The notes below the pieces were generated by a model. It was not told where the DNA came from, did not search any database, and saw only the letters and a list, made by a program, of their open reading frames with translations. Shown one piece after another: positions 43,588 through 46,543 of a stretch of DNA of 46,543 nucleotides (within the stretch, counting starts at the first letter, position 1; each line of letters begins with the position of its first letter). The DNA comes from an uncultured Steroidobacter sp. (GTDB lineage Bacteria; Pseudomonadota; Gammaproteobacteria; Steroidobacterales; Steroidobacteraceae): positions 1 through 46,543 of the forward strand of contig NZ_CALFXI010000017.1 of the NCBI RefSeq assembly GCF_937958065.1, read 5' to 3'. Made by a program: the position numbers and the translations under genes.

Positions 43588-45399
43588 ATGAGCCCATCCA
43601 ATCCCAATTCGTCCGCACCGCGTCGCCTGCGCTCGCGCGCCTGGTTCGACGATCCCGCCAATGCGGACATGACCGCGCTGTACCTGGAGCGGTATATGAA
43701 CTTCGGCCTGTCGCTGCAGGAGCTGCAGTCGGGCAAGCCGATCATCGGTATCGCGCAGACCGGCAGCGATCTGTCGCCGTGCAATCGTCATCACATCGTG
43801 CTGGCGGAGCGCGTGCGCGAAGGCATTCGCGAGGCGGGCGGCATCGTGCTGGAATTCCCGGTGCATCCGATCCAGGAGACCGGCAAGCGTCCGACCGCGG
43901 GCCTGGATCGCAACCTGGCGTATCTCGGTCTGGTGGAAGTGCTGTTTGGGTATCCGCTCGACGGCGTCGTGCTGACAGTGGGCTGCGACAAAACCACGCC
44001 GGCGTGCTTGATGGCCGCGGCCACGGTGAACATGCCTGCGATCGCGCTGTCGGTCGGCCCCATGCTCAACGGTTGGTACAAAGGCGTGCGCACCGGCTCG
44101 GGCACCATCGTCTGGCGCGCGCGTGAATTGCTGGCGGCGGGCGAGATCGATTATCAGGGCTTCATCAAACTGGTCGCCTCGTCGGCGCCGTCCACCGGTT
44201 ACTGCAACACCATGGGCACGGCGACGACAATGAACAGCTTGACCGAGGCGCTCGGCATGTCCTTGCCCGGCTCGGCCGCGATTCCCGCGCCGCTGCGCGA
44301 TCGCCAGGAATGCGCGTATCTCACCGGCAAGCAGATCGTGGAAATGGTGTGGGCGGATCGCAAGCCGTCGGACATTCTCACGCGAGAAGCTTTCATCAAT
44401 GCCATTCGCGTCAACTCGGCGATCGGTGGCTCCACCAACGCGCCGATTCATTTGAATGCGCTGGCCCGACACATCGGGGTCGAGCTGACCATCGATGACT
44501 GGCAGAAATACGGCCTGGATATTCCCCTGCTCGTGAACCTGCAGCCGGCGGGTGAATATCTCGGCGAAGATTACTATCGCGCCGGTGGCGTGCCGGCCGT
44601 CGTGGCGGAGCTGATGCGTCAGGGCCTGATCCACGAGAACGCGTTGACCGTCAACGGCCGCACCCTCGGCGATAACTGCCGCGGTGCAAGCATCCTCGAT
44701 ACGAAAGTCATCAAGCCGTTTGCGGAGCCGCTGAAGAAGAGCGCGGGCTTCACGGTGTTGCGCGGCAATCTGTTCGACTCGGCGATCATGAAGACGAGCG
44801 TGATCTCCGACGAGTTCCGCGCTCGCTATCTGTCGAATCCGAAAGATCCGGAAGCGTTCGAGGGCCGCGCCGTCGTGTTCGACGGTCCCGAGGACTATCA
44901 CGCCCGCATCGACGATCCCGCCTTGGGCATCGATGAGAACACGCTGCTGTTCATGCGCGGCACGGGGCCGATCGGTTATCCGGGCGCGGCGGAAGTCGTG
45001 AACATGCGTCCGCCGGTGAATCTGATCAAAGCGGGCATCCACAATCTGCCGTGCATCGGCGACGGCCGGCAGTCCGGCACGTCGGGCTCGCCTTCGATTC
45101 TCAACGCTTCGCCGGAAGCGGCGGTGGGCGGCGGCCTGGCGTTGCTGAAGAGCGGCGACCGCGTGCGCATCGACCTGGCCAAGGGCGAGGCGAACATCCT
45201 CATCAGCGACGAAGAGCTGAAGCAGCGCCGTCAGGCGTTGCAGGAGGCCGGCGGTTATCCCATTCCCGAAAGCCAGACGCCGTGGCAGGAAATGCAGCGC
45301 GCCGACATCGGCCAGGCCGAAACGGGCGCGGTGCTCGAGTCGGCAGTGAAGTATCAGCGCCTCGCCCAGACCAAGGGCGTGCCCCGGCACAATCACTGA
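43588..45399 (+). CDS. xylD: Sugar-acid dehydratase, XylD-type (IlvD/Edd family)
   Basis: A 603-residue dehydratase that turns a sugar acid such as D-xylonate into its 2-keto-3-deoxy form. Fe-S ligands are Cys65 (GSDLSPCNRHH), Cys133 (VGCDKTTPA) and Cys206 (GYCNTMGTA). The opening RAWFDDPANADMTALYLERY and the run HPIQETGKRPTAGLDRNLAY are close to Caulobacter XylD, and the length fits (about 590-600). IlvD itself is shorter and lacks these. The gene sits between mutarotase and lactonase, fitting an oxidative xylose or arabinose route. The later steps (keto-acid dehydratase, dehydrogenase) are not in the window. Confidence 0.9.
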   Translation: MSPSNPNSSAPRRLRSRAWFDDPANADMTALYLERYMNFGLSLQELQSGKPIIGIAQTGSDLSPCNRHHIVLAERVREGIREAGGIVLEFPVHPIQETGKRPTAGLDRNLAYLGLVEVLFGYPLDGVVLTVGCDKTTPACLMAAATVNMPAIALSVGPMLNGWYKGVRTGSGTIVWRARELLAAGEIDYQGFIKLVASSAPSTGYCNTMGTATTMNSLTEALGMSLPGSAAIPAPLRDRQECAYLTGKQIVEMVWADRKPSDILTREAFINAIRVNSAIGGSTNAPIHLNALARHIGVELTIDDWQKYGLDIPLLVNLQPAGEYLGEDYYRAGGVPAVVAELMRQGLIHENALTVNGRTLGDNCRGASILDTKVIKPFAEPLKKSAGFTVLRGNLFDSAIMKTSVISDEFRARYLSNPKDPEAFEGRAVVFDGPEDYHARIDDPALGIDENTLLFMRGTGPIGYPGAAEVVNMRPPVNLIKAGIHNLPCIGDGRQSGTSGSPSILNASPEAAVGGGLALLKSGDRVRIDLAKGEANILISDEELKQRRQALQEAGGYPIPESQTPWQEMQRADIGQAETGAVLESAVKYQRLAQTKGVPRHNH

Positions 45400-45412
45400 T
45401 TCAATATTCCAG

Positions 45413-45442
45413 GCTCCCGCGCGACCCTTGCGCGGGAGCTTT
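45413..45442 (+). terminator. Intercistronic hairpin between xylD and xylC
   Basis: GCTCCCGCGC (45413-45422) pairs with GCGCGGGAGC (45430-45439) around a 7-nt loop and is followed by TTTCCATTT. It lies 13 bp after xylD and 26 bp before the lactonase start, so it may partly terminate and lower lactonase expression relative to dehydratase. Confidence 0.7.
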
Positions 45443-45465
45443 CCATTTGTAGCGAGGGCAACACT

Positions 45466-46338
45466 ATGGCCGAGGCATGGCGAGTCATTGCTCGCGAGCA
45501 CGCAGACGAGCTGGGCGAAGGTCCGCTGTGGTCCGCGCGGCACAATGCCGTCTTCTGGGTCGATATTCTTTCGCACTTCCTGTATCGCTACTCGCTCGCC
45601 GACGGCGCGGTGCAGCGCTGGTCGTTCCCGGAGCGCATCGGGTGGGTGCTGGAGCGGCGTGACAAACCCGGGTTCATCGCGGGCTTGCAGAGCGGCTTCT
45701 ACGAGCTCGATCTCGAGCCGTTCGCGCTTCGTTTCATTCTCGATCCAGAGCCGCAGCTTCCCGGCAACCGCTTGAACGACGCCAAAGTGGATCAACACGG
45801 CCGCATCTGGGCGGGCACGATGGATGCCGCCATCGTCGAGGCCACCGGCTCGCTGTATTGCCTGCATCCGGACATGAGCGTGCGTCGCATTGACGAAGGT
45901 TACAAAGTGACCAATGGTCCGACGTTCAGCCCGAAGCAGGACGTCATGTATCACACCGATTCGGGTCGCGACACGGTATATCGTTTCGATCTGTCGCCTG
46001 CAGGCGAGCTCAGCAACAAGCAGGTGTGGCTGAAGTTTTCCAGCGACATGGGATCGCCGGATGGGATGACGACGGATGCAGACGGCTACGTCTGGATCGC
46101 CCACTGGGGCGGCTCACGCATCAGCCGCTGGTCGCCGGAGGCGAAGCTGGATCGAGAGATTCGCTTGCCGGCGCCGCAGATCACCAGCATCACGTTCGGA
46201 GGCGAGGCGTTGGACAGGATGTTCGTTACTTCCGCGGCGAAGGGATTGGATCGGTCGAAGGAAACGTTCGCTGGGTGCTTGTTCGAAGTGGATACTGGCG
46301 GGGTGCGTGGGCTTCCGACAGGTTTATTTGCGGGTTGA
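45466..46338 (+). CDS. xylC: SMP-30/gluconolactonase family sugar lactonase
   Basis: A 290-residue six-bladed propeller that hydrolyses a sugar lactone to its acid. Metal ligands are visible as Glu18 (GEGPLWS), Asn150 (VTNGPTFSP) and Asp199 (GSPDGMTTD), and NRLNDAKVD with the substrate-side Asn. GAGGG lies seven bases before the ATG. As the third gene after mutarotase and XylD it most likely opens xylonolactone or arabinonolactone; the sugar-oxidising dehydrogenase is not in the window. The end is followed by repeat sequence. Confidence 0.9.
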   Translation: MAEAWRVIAREHADELGEGPLWSARHNAVFWVDILSHFLYRYSLADGAVQRWSFPERIGWVLERRDKPGFIAGLQSGFYELDLEPFALRFILDPEPQLPGNRLNDAKVDQHGRIWAGTMDAAIVEATGSLYCLHPDMSVRRIDEGYKVTNGPTFSPKQDVMYHTDSGRDTVYRFDLSPAGELSNKQVWLKFSSDMGSPDGMTTDADGYVWIAHWGGSRISRWSPEAKLDREIRLPAPQITSITFGGEALDRMFVTSAAKGLDRSKETFAGCLFEVDTGGVRGLPTGLFAG

Positions 46339-46344
46339 GGTTTC

Positions 46345-46504
46345 GTTCGGAGTCTCGGGGGGTTCGCAGCCTCGGAACCTCGGAACCTCGGAGGCTCGGA
46401 GTTCGGAGTCGGGGTTCGGCGGGTGTCGGTGGCGCGGAGGCTTCGGTCGGCCGGAGGGCTCGGTGGTTTGCAGCGCCAGGGTGGGGTGTCTCCTCCCGGC
46501 ACCG
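46345..46504 (-). repeat. Dispersed repeat copy C with 8-bp tandem units
   Basis: Read on the minus strand from 46504 the sequence begins CGGTGCCGGGAGGAG, as does copy A at position 1, and continues with CAAACCACCGAGCCCTCC, close to the copy A and B cores. On the plus strand an 8-bp unit CTCGGARN is repeated four times in register (46371-46402: CTCGGAAC twice, CTCGGAGG, CTCGGAGT). It lies directly 3' of the lactonase gene. No gene is visible. Confidence 0.65.
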
Positions 46505-46513
46505 GGCTCGGCC

Positions 46514-46530
46514 GGAGCGCATTGCGCTCC
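46514..46530. repeat. REP-like short palindrome
   Basis: GGAGCGC-ATT-GCGCTCC is a perfect 7-bp stem with a 3-nt loop, ten bases outside repeat copy C. The form is like that of REP elements. Only one copy is seen, so the assignment is tentative. Confidence 0.4.
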
Positions 46531-46543
46531 TCACCGCACGTCC

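Noticed and set aside
43558..46104. Very long minus-strand open frame (848 codons) opposite xylD and xylC
   Set aside because: It mirrors the codon pattern of two strongly supported plus-strand genes in GC-rich DNA, and its translation is Arg/His/Gln-rich with no family motif.

Overview
The window is GC-rich chromosomal DNA from a Gram-negative proteobacterium. It holds three TonB-dependent receptors, two ECF sigma/FecR pairs, periplasmic lipoproteins, lipid A-type modification enzymes, SlyX, Dps and many secreted enzymes. This gene content and the protein style suggest a gammaproteobacterium of the Steroidobacter/Xanthomonadales kind; the taxonomic placement is inference. I saw no rRNA, tRNA, CRISPR array, transposase, integrase or phage gene.

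Layout. 1-272 is a degenerate 34-bp tandem array. 273-1763 (minus) is a small operon for a secreted protein of unknown function, a DUF6152 protein and a 47-residue membrane protein. 1921-5387 holds an exported mutarotase, an EF-hand protein, a membrane histidine kinase and SlyX. 5532-11738 pairs an STN-type TonB receptor and a periplasmic trehalase (plus) with a convergent FecR/ECF sigma pair (minus). 11896-13514 is a translationally coupled pair of pirins. 13578-17392 holds a QseBC-like two-component system, azoreductase AzoR and a divergent LysR regulator. 17432-20532 is a run of small genes: APH-type kinase, GNAT, DUF4431, EF-hand, Dps and PilZ. 20747-23080 is a single-chain double TetR regulator coupled to an acetylpolyamine amidohydrolase gene that carries a one-base frameshift. 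23082-24650 is a receiver-GAF-kinase protein.

24852-31380 is five genes on the minus strand: phosphoethanolamine transferase, ECF sigma factor, FecR, PAP2 phosphatase and STN-type TonB receptor. An ArnT-like glycosyltransferase is divergent from them. This looks like a cell-surface signalling system built into a set of outer-membrane lipid remodelling genes, and it is the most interesting system here. 33271-38129 has a Cu/Zn superoxide dismutase lipoprotein, then a TonB receptor preceded by three PHO-box-like repeats and followed by a secreted PHP-family phosphoesterase, a plausible phosphate-scavenging unit. 38251-42133 has a lone receiver, a redoxin/cytochrome/copper-monooxygenase fusion and a secreted amidohydrolase. 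42335-46338 is an oxidative pentose operon: exported mutarotase, XylD-type sugar-acid dehydratase and XylC-type lactonase.

Two themes recur. One is a dispersed intergenic repeat family with copies at 1-272, 9936-10151 and 46345-46504, all at the 3' ends of genes. The other is strong perfect hairpins, some acting as likely terminators between convergent genes and others directly abutting start codons (treA at 8348 and the response regulator at 15649).
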